From Thalassiosira profunda (lineage: Eukaryota > Bacillariophyta > Thalassiosirophyceae > Thalassiosirales > Thalassiosiraceae): DNA of 18,103 nucleotides. The position numbers and the translations under genes are program-made. Below, piece by piece: positions 9,095 through 17,469 of the stretch. The notes beneath the pieces were generated by a model. The model saw only the letters and a list, made by a program, of their open reading frames with translations, searched no databases and had not been told where the DNA came from. The stretch's first letter is position 1; every line of letters starts with the position of its first letter. The stretch spans positions 1 to 18,103 of the forward strand of contig JALLAP010000794.1 in assembly GCA_036939355.1 (NCBI GenBank), given 5' to 3'.

Positions 9095-11006
9095 ATGGAG
9101 ATGGAAGATCTATTTGTGGGTCGGTGGCGACCGGCTGCCCAGCCCGGGAGAATGGGTCCGCGTCGAGCCGGCGATCGGCGTCTGGATAATGCACAGGATG
9201 AGGTAATAGATGAGGTTCTAGCAGGCGCGGGCTTCAGGGGCGGGTTGGGAATGCACCGATTGGACCCCAATGAGGACTTGCTCCCCGCGCTGCACCTCAA
9301 CAGACTTCCCCTTCCACGCGCCCCGCGCCCTGCCGACGACGACTCCGGCGAAGAGGACGAAGAGAGCAAAATTGTCGGTCTTGCCTCGCTTTTGGAAGGC
9401 AGGGTCTGCTCCATTGGCAGAAACGATCCCAATATGAACCACCTCTACATTGGGAGCGGGTTGGATCCGAAGGCGTGGAAGCAACTCGGACGGTGGTTGC
9501 AGAAGGCGGACCACGTCAAATACGTGTGCTTCAACTCCTGTCACCTCAAGGGACAGTCGATGGAGGATCTCTGCAAAGGGATGCGATACAATCGATCGAT
9601 CGAGGAGTTTGAGTTGGGAGAACTGAAGATCAAGTCGGCGGAGATGCAAGGTCTTTCTCCATTTATACGGAACAATCCGAACTTGCTCACTCTCAATATC
9701 GAGGGAGGATTGGATAGGGAGGCTGTGGATTTGCTGTCCTCTGCATTGAGGGGGCGCGCGGACAGCCTCCACAACCTCGCCCTCGATGGCAACAGCTTGG
9801 GGGGTGAAGAGAAGAGGGAGAGCTTCAAGGCACTCGTCGAGGCGTTGATCCGCCACAAGAAATTGCGACGGTTCTCGTTGATGGGGAATCGAATCGGCAA
9901 GGAGGCGTGCGAGATTATATCTCCGTTGTTGCAAGGCCCCGACGCGTCGCTGCAAAGCCTTGTCTTGCGCCACAACTACGTCAACAACGAGTGCTGTGGG
10001 ATATTGGCGGAGGCACTGGCAGACAATACATCTCTCAACAACCTGGATCTAGATCGGAATGACATTGGCCCGAAGGGATTGGTCCACTTCCTAAACATCC
10101 TCAACCGCGTTCCTGGGGCAACCATCAACATTACGCTTAGGTGGCGACGCTCTGACAGAGAGGACGTGCGCGTTGGCATCAAAATGCGGTTGGATGAGCC
10201 TTTGTGGGGGGTGAAATCGAAGCTCTCTGCCTATGATGANGCGCGTTGGCATCAAAATGCGGTTGGATGAGCCTTTGTGGGGGGTGAAATCGAAGCTCTC
10301 TGCCTATGATGAATTCAGTTGGATTTCCGGTGACATGTCCAATGCCAAGATGATGTTTGGCAGGTCATACTTGGATTTGAGCCAAACGCCATTCTTTTAC
10401 GGAATCCGCGAAGGTTGCATGGTTGACATCGCAGAGGAACTCGAAGGAAGGAACGTGCGTGATATTTCCATCAATGTGGACGAGCAGGAAAACAGGGAGG
10501 AAACGAACGATGTGGCAAATACCCTTGCCTCGAACCACAGCCTAGTTTCGATTGGAAATGAGACGGCCCTCCGGAGAGGCTTTGTGCACGGCGAGCTTCT
10601 ACGCGAGTTCTTGGAAGCCAACAAGAAAGATGACCGGTCGGCAATGCGGGTGAAGATGTTTCGGTATTATGTCCAATACTACTTGCACTTGGAAGCGTGG
10701 ACCCAAATGGAGACGGTCATGCCTCGCGTGCTCGCCTGGATCGGACGCGCCCTGAGTGAAGGTGATCGTGATCGCATCGGGACCGGCTTCGCATGGTCCT
10801 GGCGCGATGGGAGGTGTGCCTATTTGTCGTGGCCGTTGCAGCCACCTATGTCTGTGAGGATTGATGCTGTGTACCGCGTCCTTCGTGCGATGCCTGTCCT
10901 GTTCACTCGAGCGGGCAATGCCCAGAGGGATGGTAGAGGCGTTGCTCACCTGCCGCCGACGTATGAAGCTGCAACCAAGAGACTGCGGATTTTCTGCACT
11001 CCATAA
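9095..11006 (+). CDS. Leucine-rich-repeat protein with SUMO/ubiquitin-like module, split by a scaffold join
   Basis: Read 9095-10239, skip the N and the second copy of the duplicated 72 bases, and continue at 10313: one 612-residue protein results. The first part has an acidic linker (DDDSGEEDEE) and then about six ribonuclease-inhibitor-type LRRs (residues about 150-340), with LxxLxLxxNxL cores such as SLHNLALDGNSLG, KLRRFSLMGNRIG, SLQSLVLRHNYVN and SLNNLDLDRNDIG. Next, about 342-424 begins INITLRWR, has MMFGRSYLDLSQTP and ends GIREGCMVDIAEEL, which matches the beta-grasp pattern of SUMO (F-D/G-x-x-L...TP...G-dxIdv). The C-terminus contains MPRVLAWIGR and RIDAVYRVLRAMPVLF, which I associate loosely with diatom LRR families. 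LRRs bind protein partners; no catalytic residues are seen. Start chosen at MEMEDLFV; an upstream ATG at 8864 is open in frame but its 77 residues look non-coding. Confidence 0.8.
10168..10312. repeat. 72-bp exact duplication flanking a single N (assembly join)
   Basis: 10168-10239 and 10241-10312 are identical, separated by one N at 10240. Together they add 73 bases, which shifts the LRR frame by one and ends it early. This is the signature of two contigs whose ends overlap being joined with a placeholder instead of merged. One copy is expected in the real genome. Confidence 0.9.
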
Positions 11007-11450
11007 AATACTTGATTTCTTTCATTGATGCATCTACTATCTTGCAACCTGGGCAATACCACCGGAGGCGTCAAGCTATCGTAAGAGCTTCCCTTTGACC
11101 CCGACGCCCCTCTTTCGGACCCACCGCCCAAGTCCCTTGCAACACCGACAGCGTTGTAGCTTGCACCGCCCGGACCTTGTGCCCGGACCTCCTCGGTTTG
11201 CGTACTTACGTACAAGAGCCCTACCTATCTACCGTCCGCAATGACGTCGTGGCTCGTCAGCACGCCCACTCCTCCTCCTCGGGCCACACGCAACATGGCG
11301 CTAAGCAACCATTTCTTATGATATTGGCGGCGCAACGCGGGCGCTGGGGATACTCCACGGGCATCGCGGCGAGAATTGGCGGCGGGATCTCGAGATCTGC
11401 GCACGTCTTAGGCGCGTCGCTGGCTGGTGTGACGTTGAGTGGACGCGACG
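11007..11450. other. Intergenic region between the LRR and membrane-protein genes
   Basis: About 440 bases with no convincing gene. It holds the 3' flank of the LRR gene and the likely promoter of the next gene. GTACTTACGTAC at 11202-11213 is identical to 17169-17180 in the other promoter-like region. Open frames crossing it are shadows. Confidence 0.4.
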
Positions 11451-12224
11451 ATGTGCCGGCCACACACTGCACCGAACGCCGCCGCCAAGCGGCGCGAGGA
11501 TGCCGTCGTTCGCTCTTCCACCCTCGCCGGGATGTGGACAAAGATATGGCCGCTGCCGGTGCCCCTAGTCCTGGTTCTGATCCCGCTGCTGCCCCACTCC
11601 GCATATCTCAACCGGGGGTACACCGTCTGGTTTCACCTGTCCTCCGTGGCCTACTTCTTGACCCGATCGGCGTTCCTTCGGCGGGTGCTGATCCTTCAGG
11701 GCACGGCCATTTGCGTTGGGTGGTACGCCGCCATTGCAAACGATTGGTTTGTGGACGGGATATTTTGCCATTCGCTGTACAGAAACATGCCCGGCGCGAT
11801 CACGCAATTCATGCTGCGAGAAGTGCCGGGAGAGGACGGAGGCAAGGGGAGCTACGAAATGTTCGATCACGAGGACATGAGCGCGGTGATGGCAAAGGTG
11901 ATATCCCACGTGTTGGACACGCTAGGGCATCCGCTGCTGGCGTACCTCTTTTGGGTATTGCACCGCAAAGCGGGCGGGACATTGAAGGACGTGCTCTCCT
12001 GGCCGGTGATCGTCTTCGCGTGGCACTTCTCGCGTGTGTGGAGCCTCGTGCACAGCCACCACAACGCGGGCACTCCGGCCCTCTGGTATTACGGGCACGA
12101 CGTGTACATGCTCGAGAATTTGGATTGCTACTTGGTGGCCTACGTGGCGGAGGGGCTGTGCTTTGGCGCGGCCAAAAGCCGGCGCTGGTGCACTCCGAGT
12201 CTGCCGTCTCGACTTCCAGCTTGA
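11451..12224 (+). CDS. His-rich multi-pass membrane protein of unknown function
   Basis: 257 residues from the first ATG (MCRPHTAPN); an internal ATG at 11532 (MWTKIWPL) just before the first hydrophobic segment is an equally fair start. Five to six hydrophobic segments are visible: PLPVPLVLVLIPLL, HLSSVAYFL, LILQGTAICVGWYAAIA, HPLLAYLFWVL, LSWPVIVFAWHF and CYLVAYVAEGLCFG. Histidines cluster near the segment ends: HVLDTLGHP, VLHRK, AWHFSRVWSLVHSHHNAG and YYGHDVY. Such spacing is seen in membrane enzymes with metal centres, but I cannot match a known His-box family, so this is only a suggestion. Another plus frame stays open across the same bases (11177-12271); the hydrophobic pattern marks this frame as the real one. 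Convergent with the coiled-coil gene on the right. Confidence 0.65.
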   Translation: MCRPHTAPNAAAKRREDAVVRSSTLAGMWTKIWPLPVPLVLVLIPLLPHSAYLNRGYTVWFHLSSVAYFLTRSAFLRRVLILQGTAICVGWYAAIANDWFVDGIFCHSLYRNMPGAITQFMLREVPGEDGGKGSYEMFDHEDMSAVMAKVISHVLDTLGHPLLAYLFWVLHRKAGGTLKDVLSWPVIVFAWHFSRVWSLVHSHHNAGTPALWYYGHDVYMLENLDCYLVAYVAEGLCFGAAKSRRWCTPSLPSRLPA

Positions 12225-12484
12225 TAGAATCACATGAGAGCCTCAAGAGCTGGACATTAAACTGGACATGAAACTCGATCTTCCGAGCCGACCCATTAGA
12301 AAGACCCGAGGACAGCACGCACGGTGAGCAAAAGGGGAAGGCGGGTCGGAATCAGTGAAGAGGGCTCGAGGTACAATGAGAGTGCGTGTCTCTTTTCAGT
12401 CTACGATTATGTTTCTTCTACAATGCCCCGGAACCCCGCGCGTCGCCCTGCCAAGTCTCTGCTTGCCGCTCCCGTTCACAAGGC

Positions 12485-13480
12485 CTAGCTGAAAGGGTTG
12501 CTCGCCTTCTTGAACTTCGACTGCTTCCTCCCGTTCACCTGCCTCTTCTTATGGGTAGCGGCAGCCTCCTTCATCTTCCGAGTGGACGGCGTCTTGGCAG
12601 GCTTCGTCTCCTCAATCTTCTCCGGGCGAGTTTTGCCCCGGGCCTCCCGTTCCATCCGCTTCTTCTCATCCTCCGAGATCTCCAGCTTCTTCTCTGCGCT
12701 CTCCTTCTCCTCTTCCGCCTTCCTGAGCTGGACCTCGACTGCCCTCTTCTCCTCCTCGAGATTCTTCACCTTTTCGGACTTTCCGCGAGTGTTGGGCTTC
12801 TCGTTCTCCTTCGCCCACACTTTGATGGAGGACACGCCGAGGGTGCCAGCGTTCGTGGAGGAAGCCGTCGATGCCGCCGATTTCTCCGTGTCCTGAAAGC
12901 TCTTCAAGTTGTTCGTCATAAGAGAGTCCAGCGCGCGATCCTTGTCCTCGAGCTCCTTGCCCTCCAACGCCTCCTTGGCGGCTTTTTTCGCGGTGCGGTC
13001 GCGCTCCTCCCTGAAAATTTGCAGCAACGCCGCCTCCCTCTCCTCGAGCTTCGCGTCCCTCTCCTCGTCCCTCTGCTTTTGCTCCTCCCGCAAAGCCTCG
13101 AACTTCTTATCCTGGTCGACGAAGCCCTGCTTCACCGTCAACTTCGTCGTCGAGCCCTGCTCGTCGATCGCCTCGCGGAGTTGAAGTGTCTGCTGAGCGC
13201 TCGCAACGCGGTTTGCCCCCGCCTGTTGAACCACCACGTTCTCGACTTGCTTGCCAACCGCAGTTGTATGATCACGAGACTTAACGTGCTCGGCCGATAC
13301 CGTATTTTGAACGTCGCCCAAGCGTTTGGCTGTCGCTTCGTTGGCCCTGCAATAATGGAACGAAAGGGAAAGGGATCGTGAGCAAATGCACTGGATCGTG
13401 AGCAAATGCACTCTCAGAGCCACGCAACGGAACGATGGATCGACTCACTGTTCACGCAGGGCCGTCCTGTCGATCTTCAT
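12485..13480 (-). CDS. Charged coiled-coil protein, two exons
   Basis: Exon 1 is 13480-13449 and exon 2 13346-12485; the 102-base intron 13448-13347 has donor GTGAGT and acceptor TTGCAG. Splicing yields 297 residues starting MKIDRTALREQ|ANEATAKRLGDV, with a Gln codon split at the junction. The product is almost entirely Glu/Lys/Arg/Ala-rich helix: about residues 90-150 (KKFEALREEQKQRDEERDA) and about 200-260 (EEEKRAVEVQLRKAEEEKE) form heptad-like coiled coils, separated by a Ser/Thr/Ala linker. The tail is basic (KKRQVNGRKQSKFKKA), possibly binding nucleic acid or acting as a nuclear signal. No family recognised; long charged helices give misleading matches. It lies just downstream of the helicase-associated-domain gene on the same strand, 106 bases away. 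Confidence 0.7.
13373..13412. repeat. 20-bp exact tandem duplication inside an intron
   Basis: GGATCGTGAGCAAATGCACT is present twice in succession (13373-13392, 13393-13412), wholly inside the intron of the coiled-coil gene. It lengthens the intron to 102 bases; without it the intron would be 82. Likely a replication slip or assembly duplication. Confidence 0.85.
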
Positions 13481-13586
13481 GGTGACGGTTGAGAAGACGA
13501 GAAGGGACGCAACCAGTTGCTTGACCAGGTTCAGCCGTGTCGTCCAGCAGGGTGGTCGTGACGTGGGGGTGGTCGACTTCTCCACT

Positions 13587-15743
13587 TCATCCATTTCTCC
13601 TGCCAGTCTCCCAATCAAACCCGAGCGCATCGAGCAACGCCACCTGCTCATCCGTCAATTTCTTGCAACCGTTGCAGTCACCCTTCCTCCTCTTTCTCTG
13701 TAATGATACCCATTTGGCTAGCGCTTGGCTCCAGCCCGGAAGCTTCGCCCACTCTGCGGCCCTCTGTTCATTGCTGGCCTCGCTGACGCGGCAATGGCCA
13801 TGCTTCTTATGGAAGAAACGGAGCTTTTCCTGTTGGCAATAGAAAAAAGTGGCGTTAGTGCGAGTCGAAGCAATTCGTTGATATGGAAAGTGTTTCGTGC
13901 TTACCAGCTTGGCCATCCACGTCTTCATGTAGAAATCCGTTGCGGCTTTGCTCAGCTTGGCTCGAGTCTCCTCGCTGTGCCGCGCGCGCATCTCGCGCAA
14001 TCTCTCCCGCTCGTTCGCGACGAAAGCGAGGTCGTCCGCCGAGCCTTCGTCGCCGGCAACCCTGGCGCGGATCTTCGCTTGCGTCTCGCGCCCATTCCTC
14101 AAGCCCTTCAGCGTACCCTCGCGCTTTGCTTGCAGCAGCTCCTTGACCCGAGCCTCCGACATTCCCTTCGTGTTCCACACGCGGTACACGTTGGTGTGGA
14201 AGTTCAGAGAGAGTTTGAGTCCTGGACAGGCGCGAGGGTAGAAGTAGCTGACGACGTCGTCCATCCGATCCTTTTCCTCGTCTGGGTAAAACACATTCAG
14301 ACCATCCAGCAAGTTTGAGCCGTGCAAGACAGGGCCGGGGTAATCGAGGAGCGCGGTGATCTGTGGCACGGCGCAGTTGAGCATCTCCAGCTCCGCGGTC
14401 GACGATTTGCAAAGCAAGGGCATCGCCTTGGAATGCTCAAAGCGGTAGCTTGCAGCCTGAAGATAGAGGAGGATGCCAGCGGCCAAGATGATCATGCCAC
14501 GGCTGACCTCCATGTCCTCAGCAAAGCCGTCCATTTTCTCCCAGTAGCTCTTGGCCTTCTCGCTCGAGGTCGTCCCGTCCACAGTGAAAGCGAACAGGGC
14601 AATGTCGCCAAACGCAAGTTCGTCGGCGACAACGTCCGACTCGACGCCGGTAACGTCGTGGAGGAACTTTCTCGGGAACATTTGGGAGTAGGGCAGGAAG
14701 CACGGGGTGTGAGGAAGGGACAGGTTCCTCTCAAGCCTGTCGTCGTCGCTCTGGCGATTCAGATCGTCCTCGGTTGCATAATTCGCGAGCACAGAGGCGT
14801 TGCCAATGCTACCAAGCATGCCGTACATCGTCAAATTGCAAGTACGTTTATACTTGCCGTCTTTTGCGCCGCAAATGACATCGCCCAAGCGCGTCCGGTA
14901 CGCCCGAAACCTCTCCCCGAACTCTGTTTGGGAGATGGTGTCCAATCGGACCTCGTCGAGCGTCTTCAGCCCAAAATCCACGACGCCCTCGAAGAGATTG
15001 AGTTTGCTCTGATGAGACGTGGTCACTTCGTTGGCCGCCTCCAAAGCTTGCGGAGGTGAGAGGAGTTCGTCACGTAACCACCTGAGGAGCGCTTGGCCGG
15101 CTTCATTGTACGCCGGCATTCGATTCTTGCGCCGAAGAGCTTCTCGTTTCCGATGGGTGGGCTTGCTGGAGGCGCGGTTGGACGTGGAACGGGCGGGGTC
15201 GGGGGCAGGCTCTGAGGCACGGCCGACAGATGTTGCACTCTCAGTCTCGCTCTCGGCCTCCCACCCCAAGGCCCCCTTCACCGCTGCGATCTCGGCCTCG
15301 ATGCGCTGTGTGAACAGCTCCAGATCAGAGGAGTCGAGCTCGCCTTCGGCAGATGAAGGCGAGATGTGGTAGCCCCTATCATCGACCCGATTGCCGCACT
15401 GCCGAAGAAGCGAAGGCGGCTCGCTGTTGTGGATAACTCGCGGTTCGAGCCTCCGTCTTGGCACTTTGTTCGGTTCAGCAATTTGACCCTCCTCCATCGG
15501 AGACAACGGTCTTTTGGTAACCGCCAATCCTCCATTGGGACGATTAGTTGGGGTCGCCACGCTTGCTCTCAGTGCTAGCAAACTTTCACGCTTGGCTTTC
15601 GCTCGGGCCAGGGACGCCTTTTCTTGCTGCTCGGCGATGGAGGCATTGCTGTTGCCGCTGAGTGGTTGCAGGGCGAGTGTTTTTCTCGCCTTCGCAAGGA
15701 GGGCGGCTTTTCTGGCCTCTAGGGCATCGGCTTTGGCTTCCAT
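13587..15743 (-). CDS. Protein of unknown core with C-terminal helicase-associated (HA) domain
   Basis: Exons 15743-13905 and 13829-13587, intron 13904-13830 (75 bases, GTAAGC...CAACAG, phase 0, stop-free). The product has 693 residues. Start is the first ATG of the open frame (MEAKADALEARKAALLAKARK), followed by an Ala/Lys/Arg-rich helix and a disordered Ser/Pro-rich region to about residue 215. Residues about 220-600 form a compact region with conserved-looking Trp, Tyr and Cys; I do not recognise it. The last exon encodes exactly one helicase-associated domain: FFHKKHGHCRV, then ALAKWVSLQR, LTDEQVALLDALGFDW (PF03457 pattern HGHc-V...LgxWv-xQR...L-x-LGF-W). In other proteins HA domains sit beside helicases and are thought to contact nucleic acid; here there is no helicase motif. 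A nucleic-acid-binding role is inferred. Confidence 0.78.
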   Translation of the reverse strand: MEAKADALEARKAALLAKARKTLALQPLSGNSNASIAEQQEKASLARAKAKRESLLALRASVATPTNRPNGGLAVTKRPLSPMEEGQIAEPNKVPRRRLEPRVIHNSEPPSLLRQCGNRVDDRGYHISPSSAEGELDSSDLELFTQRIEAEIAAVKGALGWEAESETESATSVGRASEPAPDPARSTSNRASSKPTHRKREALRRKNRMPAYNEAGQALLRWLRDELLSPPQALEAANEVTTSHQSKLNLFEGVVDFGLKTLDEVRLDTISQTEFGERFRAYRTRLGDVICGAKDGKYKRTCNLTMYGMLGSIGNASVLANYATEDDLNRQSDDDRLERNLSLPHTPCFLPYSQMFPRKFLHDVTGVESDVVADELAFGDIALFAFTVDGTTSSEKAKSYWEKMDGFAEDMEVSRGMIILAAGILLYLQAASYRFEHSKAMPLLCKSSTAELEMLNCAVPQITALLDYPGPVLHGSNLLDGLNVFYPDEEKDRMDDVVSYFYPRACPGLKLSLNFHTNVYRVWNTKGMSEARVKELLQAKREGTLKGLRNGRETQAKIRARVAGDEGSADDLAFVANERERLREMRARHSEETRAKLSKAATDFYMKTWMAKLVSTKHFPYQRIASTRTNATFFYCQQEKLRFFHKKHGHCRVSEASNEQRAAEWAKLPGWSQALAKWVSLQRKRRKGDCNGCKKLTDEQVALLDALGFDWETGRRNG
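13830..13904 (-). other. Phase-0 intron just upstream of the HA domain
   Basis: Donor GTAAGC (first base 13904), acceptor CCAACAG (last base 13830). Removing 75 in-frame bases joins TWMAKL to EKLRFFHKKHGH and deletes a stretch that does not fit the HA pattern. Confidence 0.7.
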
Positions 15744-15989
15744 CGTACGGCTGGCCCTCTCCAATGGCGACGGGAATACGTCAGGTATTTTTTCTCGAAT
15801 TTTTGAAAGCGGATGTCCGCCTCCTGGGACGCTCGAGCTCGCTGGGGTTGTGTGGGTGGTGGCACCGTTGTGTGGCAAGCCGCGGATCAACTGACGGTGA
15901 AAACTGCAAAAACTTTGTCTGCTCAAACCGGATGAATGATTTCAAACCAAACCCCCTGTATGTATGTGCACACGCCACCCGCGCCCCCC

Positions 15990-16958
15990 TCACACACTCT
16001 CAACCACCAAATCCGCATATCCCCGCGACATCTCCTCGATCCACCCCAAATTCAGCATGTCGTTGGAGTCCGCCTTCTTCCCCGCCCCCGCCTCACCCTC
16101 CCCGAACATTTTCGTCTTTTCCGATGACCACGTCTCCAAGTGCCGCTTCACCAGCCGCTCCCTCTGCTCTTCTAATGACATGCACGTGACGTACCACGCC
16201 TCGTCGAACACGTTGTTGGTCTGCAAGGGCGCCCACCGCTCGTCCCCCCAAGAGAGGAGGTAGTTCCCCTCCAACAACACAATTTTCGTAGATGAACACA
16301 ACTGCACCCCGTCCGGGACGGGATCGCTCTTTGCTCGACTGTACACCGGCAGACTCGCGCTTCCCGTTCGTCTCGCCGCAGTGAAGGCCGCGATGCACCC
16401 CTCCGCGTCGAACGTCCACGGCGCCCCCCGCCTCGCCAGCAACTCCTCGTACGTGTATTCGACGTCCGGCGAATCCCCCATGGATTGCAGCTGGGCGCGG
16501 GAGTAATGAAATCCGTCCATAGGCAATACTACCGCCGCTTCGCCCTCTCTCCCATCTCGTTCACTTTCTCCATCCGCTTCTTTCGGTTGCATCCGCTCGT
16601 TGACGAGCGCTGCCACGGCGGTGGACAGCGTACTCTTGCCCGATCCCGGTCCCCCGGCGATGCACACGAACAGCTGGCCATTTTGCAGAGCGTCGGCTTC
16701 TTTGTTGTAGCGGTCGATGAGGCGGGCGGCGAGGCGGTCGTATGTCTCGGACATTTGATGGTCCACCTTTCCTTCAACGCTGCTGTCCACACTGCCGCCG
16801 GCTGCAGCAGCGGACATTCCCTTGTTTTGCGGCCGGATGGCCATTGTGACGGGAGAAATAAACGCCTCAACGCGTGCCAACAGTAATGCAAGGAATAAAA
16901 AGGCAATCGAGCTCGGTGCAGGACGGCCCGGAGTGCTCCCCGATGCAATGGACGCCAT
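15990..16958 (-). CDS. Plastid-targeted P-loop kinase (uridine kinase/FrcK/Yfh7-like)
   Basis: Single exon, 322 residues. The N-terminus has a hydrophobic signal peptide (IAFLFLALLLARVEA) followed at the predicted cut by FISPVT, the ASAFAP-type signal plus Ser/basic transit region that directs proteins across the four plastid membranes of heterokont algae. The mature part has Walker A GGPGSGKST (102-110), VVLPMDGFHYSR (144-154), EYTYEELLARRGAPWTFD (a typical run in the FrcK/Yfh7 branch of the phosphoribulokinase/uridine kinase family), PVYSRAKSDPVPD, VLLEGNYLL (227-235) and an Arg-rich lid (QRERLVKRHLETW). The family moves phosphate from ATP to a small hydroxyl substrate (nucleoside, sugar or pantothenate). 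Substrate unknown; location in the plastid stroma is inferred from the leader. It is divergent from the family 1 binding-protein gene. Confidence 0.85.
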   Translation of the reverse strand: MASIASGSTPGRPAPSSIAFLFLALLLARVEAFISPVTMAIRPQNKGMSAAAAGGSVDSSVEGKVDHQMSETYDRLAARLIDRYNKEADALQNGQLFVCIAGGPGSGKSTLSTAVAALVNERMQPKEADGESERDGREGEAAVVLPMDGFHYSRAQLQSMGDSPDVEYTYEELLARRGAPWTFDAEGCIAAFTAARRTGSASLPVYSRAKSDPVPDGVQLCSSTKIVLLEGNYLLSWGDERWAPLQTNNVFDEAWYVTCMSLEEQRERLVKRHLETWSSEKTKMFGEGEAGAGKKADSNDMLNLGWIEEMSRGYADLVVESV

Positions 16959-17469
16959 GAGTTGTGGTGCCCCCCAAAATGCGCTAGAGGAACCACCCGC
17001 GCAATTGCAATTATTTTCACACCGGATGCCAGGAGAGCGAGCGCAGCTGCGCTCGCGGCCAGGGTGGCGTGGCGAGAGAGGAATGGCACAGAGGACGCCA
17101 GCTTAGCTCTATTAGAGCAGGACGCCGCCGGGAAGGCAAAGGAGTGAGCCAGTTGGAGCCAGCAATATGTACTTACGTACGATATCGTACGTACGAATCT
17201 TTCTGACGCCTGACTCGTGTTGCTCTGTGGTTGTGGTCGTCCCTCCTCGCGCTCCCACCCCAGGCTAGAGTTCATGGCAGTAGTAGCACGGCGGCAGGTG
17301 AGCAGCGGGGCGTGGCGGCGGCTGTTGGGTGCTCAGATGCGGCGGGAGGTCGCGCCACGTTGCTCTGATATTTGTGCTCTGTGTTCTCTGCAAATACTCA
17401 TTTGTTGTGGATCGTTGAAGTGTCAGTGACGAGACGGTGCGAGGAGAGTAGGTTGAAGAAAGCACAATC
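16959..17469. promoter_or_regulatory. Divergent intergenic region, likely promoters of the kinase and family 1 SBP genes
   Basis: About 510 bases between two divergent starts. It contains a perfect 20-base palindrome at 17174-17193, GCAATTGC near 17001, and several GT-AG-like words, but no convincing gene. Short open frames here do not resemble proteins. A 5' exon for the right-hand gene cannot be excluded. Confidence 0.45.
17174..17193. promoter_or_regulatory. Perfect 20-bp palindrome with ACGTAC cores
   Basis: TACGTACGATATCGTACGTA is its own reverse complement, built from two TACGTACGAT half sites. ACGT-centred palindromes are classic bZIP factor sites, so a dimeric regulator site is plausible. 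It lies about 215 bases from the kinase ATG and 277 from the SBP ATG. The twelve bases GTACTTACGTAC at 17169-17180 also occur at 11202-11213. Confidence 0.5.

Noticed and set aside
11177..12271. Long plus-strand frame of 364 residues overlapping the membrane-protein gene
   Set aside because: Composition is Arg/Gly/His-rich with no hydrophobic pattern, while the overlapping frame shows five to six clear membrane segments.
14322..15059. Plus-strand frame of 245 residues within the HA-domain gene
   Set aside because: Shadow of the minus-strand gene, which has a long coherent frame ending in a recognised domain.
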